64,000 nt of DNA, taken from assembly GCF_003056305.1 (NCBI RefSeq), contig NZ_PYVX01000001.1:930001-994000 (forward strand). Direction: 5' to 3'. Position 1 is the stretch's first letter; each line of letters starts with the position of its first letter. Both the position numbers and the translations under genes were made by a program. The notes below the pieces were generated by a model. The model did not search any database and was not told where the DNA came from. It saw only the letters and a list, made by a program, of their open reading frames with translations. Origin of the DNA: Halomonas denitrificans (GTDB lineage Bacteria; Pseudomonadota; Gammaproteobacteria; Pseudomonadales; Halomonadaceae). Shown piece by piece: positions 16,856-27,097 of this stretch.

Positions 16856-18520
16856 TCACGGCGAGGCGAGGATCCAGGCCGCGGCCTTCTCGGCGATCAT
16901 CAGCGTCGGCGAGTTGGTGTTGCCGCTGGTGATGGTCGGCATGATGCTGGCATCGACGACCCGCAGCCCCCGCACCCCCCGGACCCGCAGGCGGGCATCG
17001 ACGACCGCCTGGGGATCGTCGTCGCGCCCCATCTTCGCGGTGCCCACCGGGTGGAAGATGGTGGTGCCGATGTCGCCGGCCAGCCGCGCCAGGTCGTCGT
17101 CGCTCTGGTACTGCAGGCCCGGCTTGAACTCCTCGGGCCGGTAGCGGGCCAGCGCCGGCTGCTCGGCGATGCGCCGGGTGACCCGCAGCGAGTCGGCGGC
17201 CACCCGGCGATCCTCCGGCGTGCTCAGGTAGTTAGGGGCGATGGCCGGAGCCTCGCGGGGATCGGCGCTCTTGATGCGCACCGTACCCCGGCTGGTCGGG
17301 TTGAGGTTGCACACGCTCGCCGTGATCGCCGGGAAGTCGTGCAGCGGCTGGCCGAAGGCCTCCAGGCTCAGCGGCTGGACGTGGTACTCGAGATTGGGAT
17401 GGGGCTGATCGTCGGAACTGCGCGTGAAGGCGCACAGCTGGGAGGGCGCCATGCTCATCGGCCCAGAGCGCGTCAGGGCATACTCCAGGCCGATCTTCGC
17501 CTTGCCCAGCAGCGAGTTGGCCAGGGTGTTGAGGGTCCTTGCCCCCGTCAGCCGGTAGACCGAGCGGATCTGCAGGTGGTCCTGGAGGTTCTCTCCTACC
17601 CCCGGCAGGTCCGCCACCACCGGGATGCCGTGTTCGGCGAGCAGGTCGGCCGGGCCGATGCCCGAGAGCTGCAGCAGCTGCGGCGAGCCGATGGCGCCCG
17701 CCGCCAGGATCACCTCGCGACTGGCGCTCGCTGTGACGACTTCGCCGCCCCGTTCGACCGTGACGCCGCAGCAACACGGCTCGCTCCCCCGCCCCTTGGC
17801 GAACTCGAGTCCCCGCACCAGGGTGGAGTGCCACAGGGTCAGGTTGTCGCGCTTCTCGACGCCGCGCAGGAAGGCCTTGGCGGTGTTCCAGCGCCAACCC
17901 CCGCGCTGGTTGACCTCGAAGTAGTCGACCCCCTCGTTGTCGCCGCGGTTGAAGTCGCGGGTGCGCGGGATGCCGGCCTGCACGGCGGCCGCGGCGAAGT
18001 CGTCCAGCACCTGCCATTTCAGGCGCTGGCGCTCGACGCGCCACTCGCCGCCATGGCCGTGGAAGTCGCGGTGGGCTGCATCGGCATCGCCCCCGTCGTC
18101 CAAGCGGTAGTGGTCCTCGTGCTTCATGAAGTCGGGTAGGCAGTTCTCCCAGCGCCAGGCGTCGTCGCCGGTGAGCTCGGCCCAGCCGTCGTAGTCGCGG
18201 GCCTGGCCCCGCAGGTAGAGCATGCCGTTGATGCTGGAGCAGCCCCCCAGCGTCTTGCCGCGGGGATAGAGCAGGGAGCGGCCGTTCAGGCCCGGGTCGG
18301 GCTCGGTGCGAAACCGCCAGTCGGTGCGTGGGTTGTCGATGCAGTAGAGATAGCCCACCGGGATATGGATCCAGTGGTAATTATCGCGCCCCCCTGCCTC
18401 GATCAGCAGCACCCGGTTGGCCGGGTCGGCGCTCAGGCGGTTGGCGAGCAGACAGCCGGCGGTGCCGGCGCCCACCACGATGTAGTCGTAGGCGTGTTTA
18501 TCGTTGGAATGATCGGCCAT
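16856..18520 (-). CDS. GMC-family FAD-dependent alcohol/choline dehydrogenase-like oxidoreductase
   Basis: A 554-residue glucose-methanol-choline oxidoreductase. The FAD-binding GAGTAG is at 17-22 ([15 protein letters not shown]). GMC signatures are [21 protein letters not shown] and the [15 protein letters not shown] segment, with the catalytic His in [12 protein letters not shown] and the C-terminal [25 protein letters not shown]. The start at 18520 is set just before the dinucleotide-binding fold; a longer in-frame start at 18724 runs through Arg-rich nonsense. It follows the methylmalonate-semialdehyde dehydrogenase gene by 44 bases in the same direction. An alcohol-to-aldehyde step feeding that enzyme is plausible. 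Although related to BetA, no betB or betI is next to it, so I do not call it choline dehydrogenase. Confidence 0.88.
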   Translation of the reverse strand: MADHSNDKHAYDYIVVGAGTAGCLLANRLSADPANRVLLIEAGGRDNYHWIHIPVGYLYCIDNPRTDWRFRTEPDPGLNGRSLLYPRGKTLGGCSSINGMLYLRGQARDYDGWAELTGDDAWRWENCLPDFMKHEDHYRLDDGGDADAAHRDFHGHGGEWRVERQRLKWQVLDDFAAAAVQAGIPRTRDFNRGDNEGVDYFEVNQRGGWRWNTAKAFLRGVEKRDNLTLWHSTLVRGLEFAKGRGSEPCCCGVTVERGGEVVTASASREVILAAGAIGSPQLLQLSGIGPADLLAEHGIPVVADLPGVGENLQDHLQIRSVYRLTGARTLNTLANSLLGKAKIGLEYALTRSGPMSMAPSQLCAFTRSSDDQPHPNLEYHVQPLSLEAFGQPLHDFPAITASVCNLNPTSRGTVRIKSADPREAPAIAPNYLSTPEDRRVAADSLRVTRRIAEQPALARYRPEEFKPGLQYQSDDDLARLAGDIGTTIFHPVGTAKMGRDDDPQAVVDARLRVRGVRGLRVVDASIMPTITSGNTNSPTLMIAEKAAAWILASP

Positions 18521-18564
18521 GGCGTACTCTCGGTAGTGGCGTCGCGTAAACGAAAGGATCGGAC

Positions 18565-20076
18565 CTACTTGGCGGTGGGCATCACGAACTCGGCCCCATG
18601 CTCGATGGAATCCGACCAGCGCTGCATGATCGACTTTTGCTTGGTGTAGAAGCGCACGCCCTCCTCGCCGTAGGCGTGGGTGTCCCCGAACAGAGAGCGC
18701 TTCCAGCCGCCGAAGCCGTGCCAAGCCATGGGCACCGGGATCGGCACGTTGATGCCGACCATGCCGACCTGGATGCGACGCCCGAACTCGCGGGCCACGC
18801 TGCCGCTCTCGGTGAAACAGCTCACGCCGTTGCCGAACTCGTGATCATTGATCAGCCGGATGGCGGTGGCGATGTCGGGCACCCGAACGCAGGCCAGCAC
18901 CGGGCCGAAGATCTCCTCCTGGTAGAGGGTCATCTCCGGGGTGACGTGATCGAACAGCGAGCCGCCCATCCAGAAGCCCTCGGCGCAGTCGTCGCCGGTC
19001 GTGGCGACATCGAGGTCGCGGCCGTCGACGACCAGCTCGGCGCCCTCGGCCACGCCCTGCTCGATGTAGCCGGTGATGCGCCGGTGGGCCTGGGCCGTCA
19101 CGATGGGCCCCATCTCGGCATCCAGCTCCAGGCCATTCTTGACCTTGAGCAAACGGGCACGCTCGGCCAGGCGCGGCACGACCTCATCGGCCACGTCGCC
19201 CACCAGCACCGCCACACTGATCGCCATGCAGCGTTCGCCAGCACTGCCGTAGGCCGCGCCAATCAGCGCATCCACGGCCTTGTCGAGGTCGGCATCGGGC
19301 ATCACCACCATGTGGTTCTTGGCTCCGCCCAGGGCCTGGACACGCTTGCCGTGGCGGGCACCCCGCTCGTAGATCAGGTTGGCGATCGGCGTGGAGCCGA
19401 CGAAGGAGAGCGCCTTGACCCCGGGGTGATCGAGCAGCGCCTCCACGGACGCCTTGTCGCCCTGCACCACGTTGAAGACGCCGTCCGGCAGCCCCGCCCG
19501 CTTGAGCAGGTCAGCGATCAACAGCGAGGCGCTGGGATCCAGCGGGCTCGGCTTGAGGATGAAGGTATTGCCGGCGGCGATGGCAATCGGGAACATCCAC
19601 ATCGGCACCATGACCGGGAAGTTGAACGGGGTGATGCCGGCCACCACCCCCAGCGGCTGGCGCGTGGTCCAGTTGTCGATGCCGGTGCTGACCTGTTCGG
19701 TATAGTCGCCCTTGAGCAGCTGCGGGATGCCGCAGGCGAACTCGACGATGTCGATGCCGCGTGCCACCTCGCCCTGGGCATCGGTGAACACCTTGCCATG
19801 CTCCAGGGTGATGGCCCGCGCCAGCTCATCCTTGTGCTCGCCCAGCAGCTGGAGGAACTTGAACATCACCCGGGCTCGGCGGATCGGCGGGGTATCGGCC
19901 CAGGCCGGGAAGGCGGCCTCGGCCGCGGCGACGGCCGTGGCCACATCGGCGTGGGAGGCCAAGGCCACCTGACCGGTCACCTGGCCGGTGGCCGGGTTGG
20001 TCACGGCCTGGTGCTGACCGGAGTCGCCGGCTGACATTTGCCCATTGATATAATGCTGGATGTTGGCTGTGCTCAT
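18565..20076 (-). CDS. mmsA: CoA-acylating methylmalonate-semialdehyde dehydrogenase
   Basis: A 503-residue aldehyde dehydrogenase of the MmsA type, which converts methylmalonate or malonate semialdehyde to propionyl- or acetyl-CoA with NAD. The catalytic Cys283 is in [11 protein letters not shown]. The usual general-base Glu motif is replaced by ALGGAKNH (249-256), the sign of CoA-acylating members. The start at 20076 has GAGG six bases upstream, and a longer start at 20193 would run into the LysR promoter region. The divergent LysR gene at 20236 is the likely regulator, and the GMC oxidoreductase gene follows. Known roles include valine, inositol and beta-alanine catabolism; the actual pathway here is not shown. 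Confidence 0.92.
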   Translation of the reverse strand: MSTANIQHYINGQMSAGDSGQHQAVTNPATGQVTGQVALASHADVATAVAAAEAAFPAWADTPPIRRARVMFKFLQLLGEHKDELARAITLEHGKVFTDAQGEVARGIDIVEFACGIPQLLKGDYTEQVSTGIDNWTTRQPLGVVAGITPFNFPVMVPMWMFPIAIAAGNTFILKPSPLDPSASLLIADLLKRAGLPDGVFNVVQGDKASVEALLDHPGVKALSFVGSTPIANLIYERGARHGKRVQALGGAKNHMVVMPDADLDKAVDALIGAAYGSAGERCMAISVAVLVGDVADEVVPRLAERARLLKVKNGLELDAEMGPIVTAQAHRRITGYIEQGVAEGAELVVDGRDLDVATTGDDCAEGFWMGGSLFDHVTPEMTLYQEEIFGPVLACVRVPDIATAIRLINDHEFGNGVSCFTESGSVAREFGRRIQVGMVGINVPIPVPMAWHGFGGWKRSLFGDTHAYGEEGVRFYTKQKSIMQRWSDSIEHGAEFVMPTAK

Positions 20077-20235
20077 GGCGGCCTCGTCTCGTCGTTGTCG
20101 GCATCGGGGCTGCGGCGTGACAGAAGCGCCCCACCTGGCGCCTAGACTAGCCCGCTCGTCGCCGGGATCAATTGAGTAATCCAAAACCAGCATATAAGTT
20201 TGGCTGATATCACTTCATGCCGAGGAGACGACACC

Positions 20236-21138
20236 ATGCAGGACCTCCAGACCCTGCGTGCCTTCGTCACCGTGGCCAGGCAAGGCAGCGTCTCTCGCGC
20301 CGCCGAGCGACTGCACCTGACCCAGCCCGCGGTGAGCCTGAAGCTCAAGCAGTTCCAGGTGGGCCTCGGCCTCATCCTGTTCCAACGCCGCCCCCAGGGG
20401 CTGGAACTGACCGCCGACGGCCGCGCGCTGCTTCCCGCCGCCGAGAAGGCGCTGGCGGCCATGGCCGCCTTCGAACAGAACGCCCGGGCCCTGCACAGTA
20501 CCCTGCGTGGCCGGCTGAAGATCGGTACCATCGTCGACCCGGAGTTCATCCGCCTGGGGGCCTTCCTGCGGCGCCTGGTGGAGCGCGCTCCGCAGCTCGA
20601 GACCGAGCTGCACCACGGCATGAGCGGCACCGTGCTGGAGTGGGTGCGACGCGGCGAGCTGGACGTCGGCTTCTTCCTGGCGCCTCCCGGCGAGGGGCCG
20701 GGCGCTGCCGAGATCGTCCATTGCGAGCTCACCCGATTCGACTACCACGTGATCGCCCCGGCCGGCTGGGGCAGTCGCCTGGCCGGCGCCGACTGGCCCC
20801 GCCTCGCCACCCTGCCATGGATCACCACACCCGACGACTCCGCCCATCACCGCCTCTTGCATGGCGTGCTCGACCCGCTGGGCATCGTGCCCAACGGCGT
20901 GGCCCAGGTGGACCAGGAGGCCTGCATGCTCGACCTGGTGCGCGCCGGCGTGGGGCTCAGCCTGGCCCGCGACGCCCTGGCCATGGCCGAGCGCCAGGAA
21001 CGGGGCCTGGTGGTCGTCGAAGGCGTGCACCTGCCCTGCGCGCTGAGTTTCGTCTGGCGCCGGGATCGCGGCGAGGAGGCGGTGATCGCCGAGGCACTGG
21101 AGGTACTGGCCGGCGTCTGGGGCACGTTGACGCCATGA
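20236..21138 (+). CDS. LysR-family transcriptional regulator (divergent from mmsA)
   Basis: A 300-residue regulator. The N-terminal winged helix-turn-helix (about 1-60; FVTVARQGSVSRAAERLHLTQPAVSLKLKQ) is followed by a LysR substrate-binding domain (about 90-295). The start at 20236 has GAGGAG eight bases upstream; an in-frame ATG at 20200 lacks a site. It is transcribed away from mmsA with about 160 bp between the starts, the classic arrangement for a LysR protein controlling its neighbour. The inducer is unknown. Confidence 0.92.
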   Translation: MQDLQTLRAFVTVARQGSVSRAAERLHLTQPAVSLKLKQFQVGLGLILFQRRPQGLELTADGRALLPAAEKALAAMAAFEQNARALHSTLRGRLKIGTIVDPEFIRLGAFLRRLVERAPQLETELHHGMSGTVLEWVRRGELDVGFFLAPPGEGPGAAEIVHCELTRFDYHVIAPAGWGSRLAGADWPRLATLPWITTPDDSAHHRLLHGVLDPLGIVPNGVAQVDQEACMLDLVRAGVGLSLARDALAMAERQERGLVVVEGVHLPCALSFVWRRDRGEEAVIAEALEVLAGVWGTLTP

Positions 21139-21186
21139 CACGGCCACCTCAGACATGACACTTCCATACGGGAAAGGAGCGCCCTG

Positions 21187-21969
21187 ATGGCCGACCTCGA
21201 GACCTCTCAACTCGTCCTGATCGGGCTGATCTTCGTCTGGAGCGGCTTCGTGCGCACCAGCCTGGGGTTCGGCGGTGCCGTGCTGTCGCTGCCCTTCCTG
21301 CTGCTGGTGCTCGATGATCCGCTGGTCTTCCTGCCGATCATCGCCATCCATCTGCTGATCTTCTCCAGCTGGATCGCCTGGCGCGGCCACCGACAGCTGG
21401 TGGCCGAGAACGCCGGCAGGGCGCCGAGCGAGGGCAATATCGACTGGGGCTATCTGCTCAAGGCGATGAAGGTGATGATCATCCCCAAGCTGGTCGGCGT
21501 GGTGGGCCTGCTCACCCTGCCGGGCGACGTGCTGACCAGCATCATCTTCGTGATCGTGATGGTCTATGCGGTCGGCTATGTGCTCGACAGGCCCTTTCGT
21601 AGCCATAACCGCGTCCTGGACGGCGTGCTCCTGGCGCTTGGTGGCTACGTCAGCGGTACCTCGCTGATCGGAGCCCCACTGATCGTCGCGGTGTTCGCCA
21701 CCCATGTCGCCACCCACCAGCTGCGCGACACACTCTTCGTGCTCTGGTTCATCCTGGTGCTGATCAAGATGGTCTCCTTCGTGATCGCCGGCGTCGACCT
21801 GCAGCTCATCCATCAGCTATGGCTGCTGCCCTGCGCCCTAGTGGGGCATCTGCTCGGCGAGCGTGCTCACCGTTTCCTGGTCGGCAGCCGCACCAATCTC
21901 TACTTCCGGGTGCTCGGCGGCGTCCTGATCCTGGTCAGCGTGGTGGGGCTCGTCGGTTCAAGGGGGTAA
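21187..21969 (+). CDS. TSUP (TauE/SafE) family membrane exporter
   Basis: A 260-residue membrane protein with about eight hydrophobic helices and the family N-terminal pattern (FVRTSLGFGGAVLSLPFLLL) plus a second half repeat (GGYVSGTSLIGAPLIVAVF). TSUP proteins export sulfite, sulfoacetate or other organosulfur anions. It starts 48 bases after the LysR gene behind AAAGGAG and may be co-transcribed with it, so its substrate could relate to the mmsA pathway. That link is inference. Confidence 0.88.
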   Translation: MADLETSQLVLIGLIFVWSGFVRTSLGFGGAVLSLPFLLLVLDDPLVFLPIIAIHLLIFSSWIAWRGHRQLVAENAGRAPSEGNIDWGYLLKAMKVMIIPKLVGVVGLLTLPGDVLTSIIFVIVMVYAVGYVLDRPFRSHNRVLDGVLLALGGYVSGTSLIGAPLIVAVFATHVATHQLRDTLFVLWFILVLIKMVSFVIAGVDLQLIHQLWLLPCALVGHLLGERAHRFLVGSRTNLYFRVLGGVLILVSVVGLVGSRG

Positions 21970-21996
21970 CTCACACGTCGAGGCCCCGGCACCGGG

Positions 21997-22908
21997 TCAG
22001 TCGCGATGCGCCTCGTGGGCCGCGGGCTCGTCGGCGCAGTGGTGGCGGCTCTCCAGCTGGATGGTGGCGTGGGAAAGGCCGTAGCGCTCCACCAGCAGGG
22101 CGCGGATCGCCACCAGCGTGGCCTGGCGATCCTCGCCCTCGTCGATAGCCGCATGCAGCGAAACGAGGTGGCGCCCCGGCGTCAGCGACCAGACGTGCAC
22201 GTGATGCACGTTGCAGACCGCCTCGAGCTGCTCGGGAATCTCGCGGCGCAGCGCCGCGGCGTCGACGCCCGCCGGGGCCCCCTCCAGCAGGATGTGCCCG
22301 GACTCCCGGGTCAGCTTCCAGGCGCTGCGCAGGATCAGCAGCGCCACCAGTACCGAGAGCAGCGGATCGATGGGCATCCAGCCGGTGGCCAGGATCACCA
22401 GGGCCGCGACGATCGCCGCCACCGAGCCCAGCAGGTCGCCCAGCACGTGCAGGGCGGCGCCGCGAACGTTGAGGTTCTCGCGATCGCCGAAGTGCAGGAT
22501 GGCGAACACCACCAGGTTCACCACGAGCCCCAGGCCGGCGATCACCAGCATGGTGCCGCCCGCCACCTCCACCGGCGAGAGCAGCCGGCGGATCGCCTCG
22601 ATGAGAATCCAGGCCACGATGGCGATCAGCGTCAGGCCGTTGACGAAGGCGGCAAGGATCTGCACCCGGTGGTAGCCGAAGCTGCGCTTCTCGTCGGCCG
22701 GACGGCGGCTGATGCGGGCGGCGAACCAGGCCAGCGCCAGGGCCGCGGTGTCGGTGAGCATGTGGCCGGCGTCGGCCAGCAGGGCCAGCGAGCCGGAGAG
22801 CAGGCCCCCCACCACCTCGGCGACCATGAAGCCGCCGGTCAGCAGGATCGCCCAGAAGAGCCGCCGCTGGCTGTCGTGCCCGGCATGATGGTGATGATCG
22901 TGTGCCAT
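21997..22908 (-). CDS. Cation diffusion facilitator (CzcD/ZitB-like)
   Basis: A 303-residue CDF metal/proton antiporter. A His-rich N-terminus (HDHHHHAGHD) is followed by six transmembrane helices. The transport-site motifs are DAGHMLTD in helix 2 and HVLGDLLGS in helix 5, the HxxxD pattern of zinc-type CDFs. A cytoplasmic C-terminal domain (about 205-300) holds VHHVHVWSLTPGRH and ends in a His-containing tail. It should export Zn2+, perhaps also Co2+ or Cd2+. It converges with the TSUP gene and is followed upstream by another permease with a His-rich tail. Confidence 0.93.
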   Translation of the reverse strand: MAHDHHHHAGHDSQRRLFWAILLTGGFMVAEVVGGLLSGSLALLADAGHMLTDTAALALAWFAARISRRPADEKRSFGYHRVQILAAFVNGLTLIAIVAWILIEAIRRLLSPVEVAGGTMLVIAGLGLVVNLVVFAILHFGDRENLNVRGAALHVLGDLLGSVAAIVAALVILATGWMPIDPLLSVLVALLILRSAWKLTRESGHILLEGAPAGVDAAALRREIPEQLEAVCNVHHVHVWSLTPGRHLVSLHAAIDEGEDRQATLVAIRALLVERYGLSHATIQLESRHHCADEPAAHEAHRD

Positions 22909-22991
22909 GTGCCCTCCCTTGCCAGGGCTCCAGCATACCGCAAGGGCGGGCGTTGAATCGGCACACGTCGCGCGCCGCCCGGCCGCGCCCC

Positions 22992-24224
22992 TCAGCCGAT
23001 GAGGGGCGCCACGAGCAGGCCACCGGCCAGCCAGGCCAGGGAGAGCGCCACCATGGCCTGCAGCACGCGGCGGCCCAGGGAGGCGCCGCCGCCCCCGTGG
23101 TCATGGTGGTGATGCCCGCCGGCCTGGCGCCCCCGCCACCAGAGCCAGACCAGCCCCGCCGAGGCGGCCAGGAAGCTCAGGTTGAGCACGAAGCCGTAGT
23201 TGAACGCGAAGAAGTCGCGCTCGGTGATCGCCCCCGTGCCGCTCCCCTGGGGCAGCCAGCCGAGCAGGTCCATGCCGAGATGCAGCAGCAGCGCCGTCAC
23301 CACCAGGGTGCTGAGCAGCAGCGCCAGGATGTAGAGCGCCATGCGCCAGCCATAGTAGGTGGCGTTGATGCGCAGCACCGGCAGCACCACCAGGTCGGAG
23401 AAGATGAAGGCCATCACCCCGGCGAAGCTCACGCCGTTGTCGAAGAGCACGGCGGCCAGCGGAATGTTGCCCATGGAGCCGATGAAGGTGAAGAAGGCCG
23501 CCAGCGGGCCGACCAGCGCCTGCGCCAGCAGGGCGAGGAAGCCGGGGTCGTCGTCACCGGCGCCGAGGAACAGGGCCTGGAAGAAGCTCTCCGGCACGAA
23601 GGCGGCGATCACGCCGGCCACGGTGAAGCCGATCAGCACGTCCTTCCAGACCATCTGCCACTCCATGACGTAGGTCTGGCCGATCCGGCGCCAGCCCTCG
23701 CGGCTCTTCAACGTCTCTCGCCAGTCGGGGGCGGCCTCGCCCTCGTCCTGCTCGCCGTCTCCCTGCAGGCGCTCGCGCACCCGGGCGATCAGCGCGTCGG
23801 GGCGGGTCAGGCGAATGAAGGCCCAGGCCAGCAGGATCAGCAGGATGCCGCCGGCGTACTCGCCGACCACGAAGGGCCAGCCGAGGAAGATCGCGATCAC
23901 GAACCCCAGCTCCACCACCAGGTTGGTGGAGGCGAGCATGAAGGCCAGCGAGGGCGCGAGGCCCGCGCCCTTCTGGAAGAGCGTGCGGGTGGTGGCCAGG
24001 GCCGCGAAGCTGCAGGAGCTGGAGATGAAGCCGAAGAAGCTCGCCAGCAGCATGCTGCGCGGCCCGTCCGTGCCCATGGCACGCTGCATGCGCTGGCGGG
24101 TGACCAGCACCTGGATCAGGCTGCTGATCAGATAGCCCAGGGCGAAGGCCCAGAGCGCCATCCAGAAGAACCCCAGGCTGGTGAGGGCCGCTTCGTGCCA
24201 TAGCGACAGGAAGTGTTCCGTCAT
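22992..24224 (-). CDS. ArsP/DUF318-family permease with His-rich tail
   Basis: A 410-residue permease. The start at 24224 has GAGGAG close upstream; the in-frame ATG at 24278 adds an unlikely leader. About ten membrane segments include the family segment GFISSSCSFAALATTRTLF and a matching second-half segment FIGSMGNIPLAAVLFDNGVSFAGVMAFIFSD (quoted in parts). Near residue 380 a HHHHDH run may bind metal. ArsP-type members export methylated or trivalent organoarsenicals; other members of the family have no known substrate. It precedes the CDF zinc transporter gene on the same strand, 84 bases apart, which hints at a metal or metalloid role. Confidence 0.8.
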   Translation of the reverse strand: MTEHFLSLWHEAALTSLGFFWMALWAFALGYLISSLIQVLVTRQRMQRAMGTDGPRSMLLASFFGFISSSCSFAALATTRTLFQKGAGLAPSLAFMLASTNLVVELGFVIAIFLGWPFVVGEYAGGILLILLAWAFIRLTRPDALIARVRERLQGDGEQDEGEAAPDWRETLKSREGWRRIGQTYVMEWQMVWKDVLIGFTVAGVIAAFVPESFFQALFLGAGDDDPGFLALLAQALVGPLAAFFTFIGSMGNIPLAAVLFDNGVSFAGVMAFIFSDLVVLPVLRINATYYGWRMALYILALLLSTLVVTALLLHLGMDLLGWLPQGSGTGAITERDFFAFNYGFVLNLSFLAASAGLVWLWWRGRQAGGHHHHDHGGGGASLGRRVLQAMVALSLAWLAGGLLVAPLIG

Positions 24225-24376
24225 CCGCTCCTCCCCGACGGTCGTCGAAAAGGCGGACCGGGGGCCCCGGCCCGCCATGGATGACGATTCAGGCTAAACC
24301 CTTGGGTGGCCCAAGGGTCAAGCCGGGGCGACCGGGGCGGCGGCGATCTAGGCGCGCTGGTCGCCGCGCCGGTGGA

Positions 24377-24943
24377 TCACATCACCGGCACGCCGATCAG
24401 CCAGGCGTGCAGGTAGAGGGCGAACACCCCATAGGCCGCTAGGCCGATCGCCACGGTGGCCGCGGTGCCGACCACGCTCGGAGCGGCGAGCGCCGCCCGG
24501 GGACGCCGCCGGGCCGCGCGGAAGTCGGCCACCGCCCACAGCAGGAAAGCGCCGAAGAGCACGATGTCGGAAAGCCGTCCGTTGGCCAGCAGGTGGGCGA
24601 AGGCCCACAGCTTGACCGCCAGTATCATCGGATGGCCGAGCTTCGCCTTGAGGTGGTTGCGCGGCACGTAGGCCGCCACCAGCAGCACGAAGGCAGGTAT
24701 CATGAACAGCGCGACGGCATGGCCAAGGCCCACCGGCGGCTGCCAGACCCACACCGGGTCCAGGCGCGTCTGGCCGTAGCCCCAGATCGCGAGGGCCAGG
24801 CCGAGGAGCGAGACCACCGAGAAGGCCGCCTTCCAGGGCAGCTCGCCCATTCGCTGGATCTGGGCGCTTCGCCAGTCGTCCGCCAGAATGCGCACCGAGT
24901 GCGCACCGAGAAAGATCAACAGGCCGAGCAGCATCACGGTCAT
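24377..24943 (-). CDS. NnrU family membrane protein
   Basis: A 188-residue protein with five or six membrane helices and the NnrU pattern (LLGLLIFLGAHSVRI, then GYGQTRLDPVWVWQPP, and HPMILAVKLWAFAHLLANG). The start at 24943 is preferred because GGAG precedes it at a normal distance. The ATG at 24958 has none and the one at 25042 adds a non-membrane leader. NnrU was found linked to nitrite/NO reduction in denitrifiers and is related to NnrS-type heme-membrane proteins and isoprenylcysteine methyltransferase-like folds. No denitrification gene is near. The role is unproven. Confidence 0.85.
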   Translation of the reverse strand: MTVMLLGLLIFLGAHSVRILADDWRSAQIQRMGELPWKAAFSVVSLLGLALAIWGYGQTRLDPVWVWQPPVGLGHAVALFMIPAFVLLVAAYVPRNHLKAKLGHPMILAVKLWAFAHLLANGRLSDIVLFGAFLLWAVADFRAARRRPRAALAAPSVVGTAATVAIGLAAYGVFALYLHAWLIGVPVM

Positions 24944-25066
24944 GGTCAGGGTCTCCATCAATGGAAAGGGGGCCGAGGGGGAACCTCGCCGCCGCCAGCC
25001 TAGTCGGTTGACTCGACCACGACCAGTGTCATCGGCCGCCACGGCTCACTGATGCAAAGGACTGCC

Positions 25067-27004
25067 ATGTCTTCCGACACCGCCCCCCTGCCCGAGGTCC
25101 TCGCCGGCCCCATCCTGCGCCGCCTGAGCGCGGAGCGCCTGGTGATCTGGCTGGTGGGCTCACGACCCCTCGCACCGAGCCTGATGCTGCACCCGGTCGG
25201 ACACCCCCCGCGCCGGCTGGCGCTGAATGATTCGCGCCTGAGGCGGCTGCCGCTGGGTCGCCACGCCTGGCTGCACCTGATCGACGTCCGCCTCGACACG
25301 CCCCTGCCCCGGGGCGTGCGCATCGACTACGACCTGAAGCTCCCCGGCGAGGCGGGCACGACCGGCATCGCCGACTGGGCGCCCCACCTGCTGCACGAGG
25401 GCGCGACGCATCCCGGCTTCGTGCTCGCCGAGCGCCACGGCCGGCTGATGCACGGCTCCTGCCGGCGCCCCCATCACGACGGCCCGGACGGCCTGGTGCG
25501 CGCCGATGCCTGGCTCGCCGAGCGCCGCGATACGCCCGAGGCCTGGCCGGCCTGGCTGCTGATGACCGGCGACCAGGTCTATGCCGACGACGTGGCCGGC
25601 CCGATGCTGGTGGCCATCCACGCCCTGATCCGTCGCCTGGGGCTCGTCGACGAGACCCTGGAGGGCGCCACCGTGGCCGACAGCCAGGCGCTCTACGACG
25701 ATCCCGCGAGCTACTACCGCCGCGAGGCGCTGCTGCCCGAGGCCGAGAGCAGCGAGAAGGTGCGCAAGGGCTTCTTCGGCGGGGCGCGCAAGCCGGTTTT
25801 CACCTCCGCCAACGCCCACAACCACCTGATGAGCTTCGCCGAGGTGATCGCCATGTACCTGCTCACCTGGTCGCCGACCCCGTGGCGCCTGGTGGAGATC
25901 ACGGCGCCGGCGCTGGACGAGGAGAACGCCACCCGGTTCCGCAGGGAGAAGGCGGTGATCGAGCGCTTCGCCGCGGGCCTGCCCGCCGCCGCCCGGGTGA
26001 TGGCCCACCTGCCCTCGCTGATGATCTTCGACGACCACGACATCACCGACGACTGGAACCTCACCGCGGACTGGGAAAGCACCGCCTACGGCCACCCCTT
26101 CTCGCGGCGGATAATCGGCAACGCCCTGCTCGCCTACCTGCTCTGCCAGGGCTGGGGCAACGACCCGGATCGCCTGGCCGCACCGCTCGACGACGCCGCC
26201 GCGCTGCTTCAGCGCGCCGCCGACCAGGAGGGCTGGCTGCCCGCCGGGGAGCAGGACGCCGTCCTCGAGCGGCTGCTGCGCTTCCAGAGCTGGGAGGTGG
26301 AGGTCGAGGGCGACCCGAAGCTGGTGATCCTCGACACCCGCACCCGGCGCTGGCGCAGCGAGCGCAGCCCCACCCGCCCCTCCGGCCTGATGGACTGGGA
26401 GGCGCTCTCGGAGCTGCAGCAGAACGTGCTGGGGGCGCATTCGGTGGTGATCGTCTCCCCGGCGCCGATGTTCGGCGTCAAGCTGATCGAGACCATCCAG
26501 CGGCTCTTCACCCTGGCCGGCCGGCCGCTGCTGGTCGACGCCGAGAACTGGATGGCGCACCGCGGCGCGGCGAGCGTGATGATGAACATCTTTCGCCACT
26601 CCCGCACCCCGGGCCACTACGTGATCCTCTCCGGCGACGTGCACTACTCCTTCGCCTACGACATCCACATCCGCCATCGCCGCGAAGGGCCGAGGCTCTG
26701 GCAGATCACCTCGAGCGGCGTGAAGAACGCCTTCCCCGACACCCTGCTCGACTGGTTCGACCGCCTGAACCGCTGGCTCTATGCGCCACGCTCGCCGCTC
26801 AACTGGCTCACCAAGCGTCGCCGCATGGTGATCTCGCCGCGCGACCCCGACCGCGCCAAGGCCGGCGAACGGCTCTGGAACGGCAGCGGCATCGGCCTGG
26901 TGGAGCTCGACGCCGAGGGCCGCCCGAGCGACATTCGCCAGCTCGACGCCCGCGGCTTCGACGTCCACTTTCCCGAACCGGACAAGCGCTCGCTTCGCGG
27001 CTGA
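25067..27004 (+). CDS. PhoD-like metallophosphatase family protein
   Basis: A 645-residue protein of the alkaline-phosphatase-D-like metallophosphoesterase group. Metal-binding segments are HGSCRRPHHDGPDG, LMTGDQVYADD, FDDHDITDDWN and LSGDVHYSF, in the expected order. The N-terminal 120 residues form a beta-rich domain. The start at 25067 has AGGA upstream; another ATG at 25052 lacks a site. No signal peptide or Tat motif is visible, so unlike secreted PhoD this one is probably cytoplasmic. Large cytoplasmic relatives of this kind are mostly uncharacterised. It stands alone, divergent from nnrU. Confidence 0.85.
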   Translation: MSSDTAPLPEVLAGPILRRLSAERLVIWLVGSRPLAPSLMLHPVGHPPRRLALNDSRLRRLPLGRHAWLHLIDVRLDTPLPRGVRIDYDLKLPGEAGTTGIADWAPHLLHEGATHPGFVLAERHGRLMHGSCRRPHHDGPDGLVRADAWLAERRDTPEAWPAWLLMTGDQVYADDVAGPMLVAIHALIRRLGLVDETLEGATVADSQALYDDPASYYRREALLPEAESSEKVRKGFFGGARKPVFTSANAHNHLMSFAEVIAMYLLTWSPTPWRLVEITAPALDEENATRFRREKAVIERFAAGLPAAARVMAHLPSLMIFDDHDITDDWNLTADWESTAYGHPFSRRIIGNALLAYLLCQGWGNDPDRLAAPLDDAAALLQRAADQEGWLPAGEQDAVLERLLRFQSWEVEVEGDPKLVILDTRTRRWRSERSPTRPSGLMDWEALSELQQNVLGAHSVVIVSPAPMFGVKLIETIQRLFTLAGRPLLVDAENWMAHRGAASVMMNIFRHSRTPGHYVILSGDVHYSFAYDIHIRHRREGPRLWQITSSGVKNAFPDTLLDWFDRLNRWLYAPRSPLNWLTKRRRMVISPRDPDRAKAGERLWNGSGIGLVELDAEGRPSDIRQLDARGFDVHFPEPDKRSLRG

Positions 27005-27097
27005 GCCCGCCGGGCGCGGATAAAATTAGAGAGTGCAACAAACGGCGTGCCCTGCGATGCTGTCGACCCACACGTCGTCGCATACGAGGAGCGCAGG

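Noticed and set aside
16856..18520. Calling the GMC oxidoreductase choline dehydrogenase (betA)
   Set aside because: No betB or betI is adjacent and the partner is MmsA; the GMC family is broad, so the specific name is not supported.
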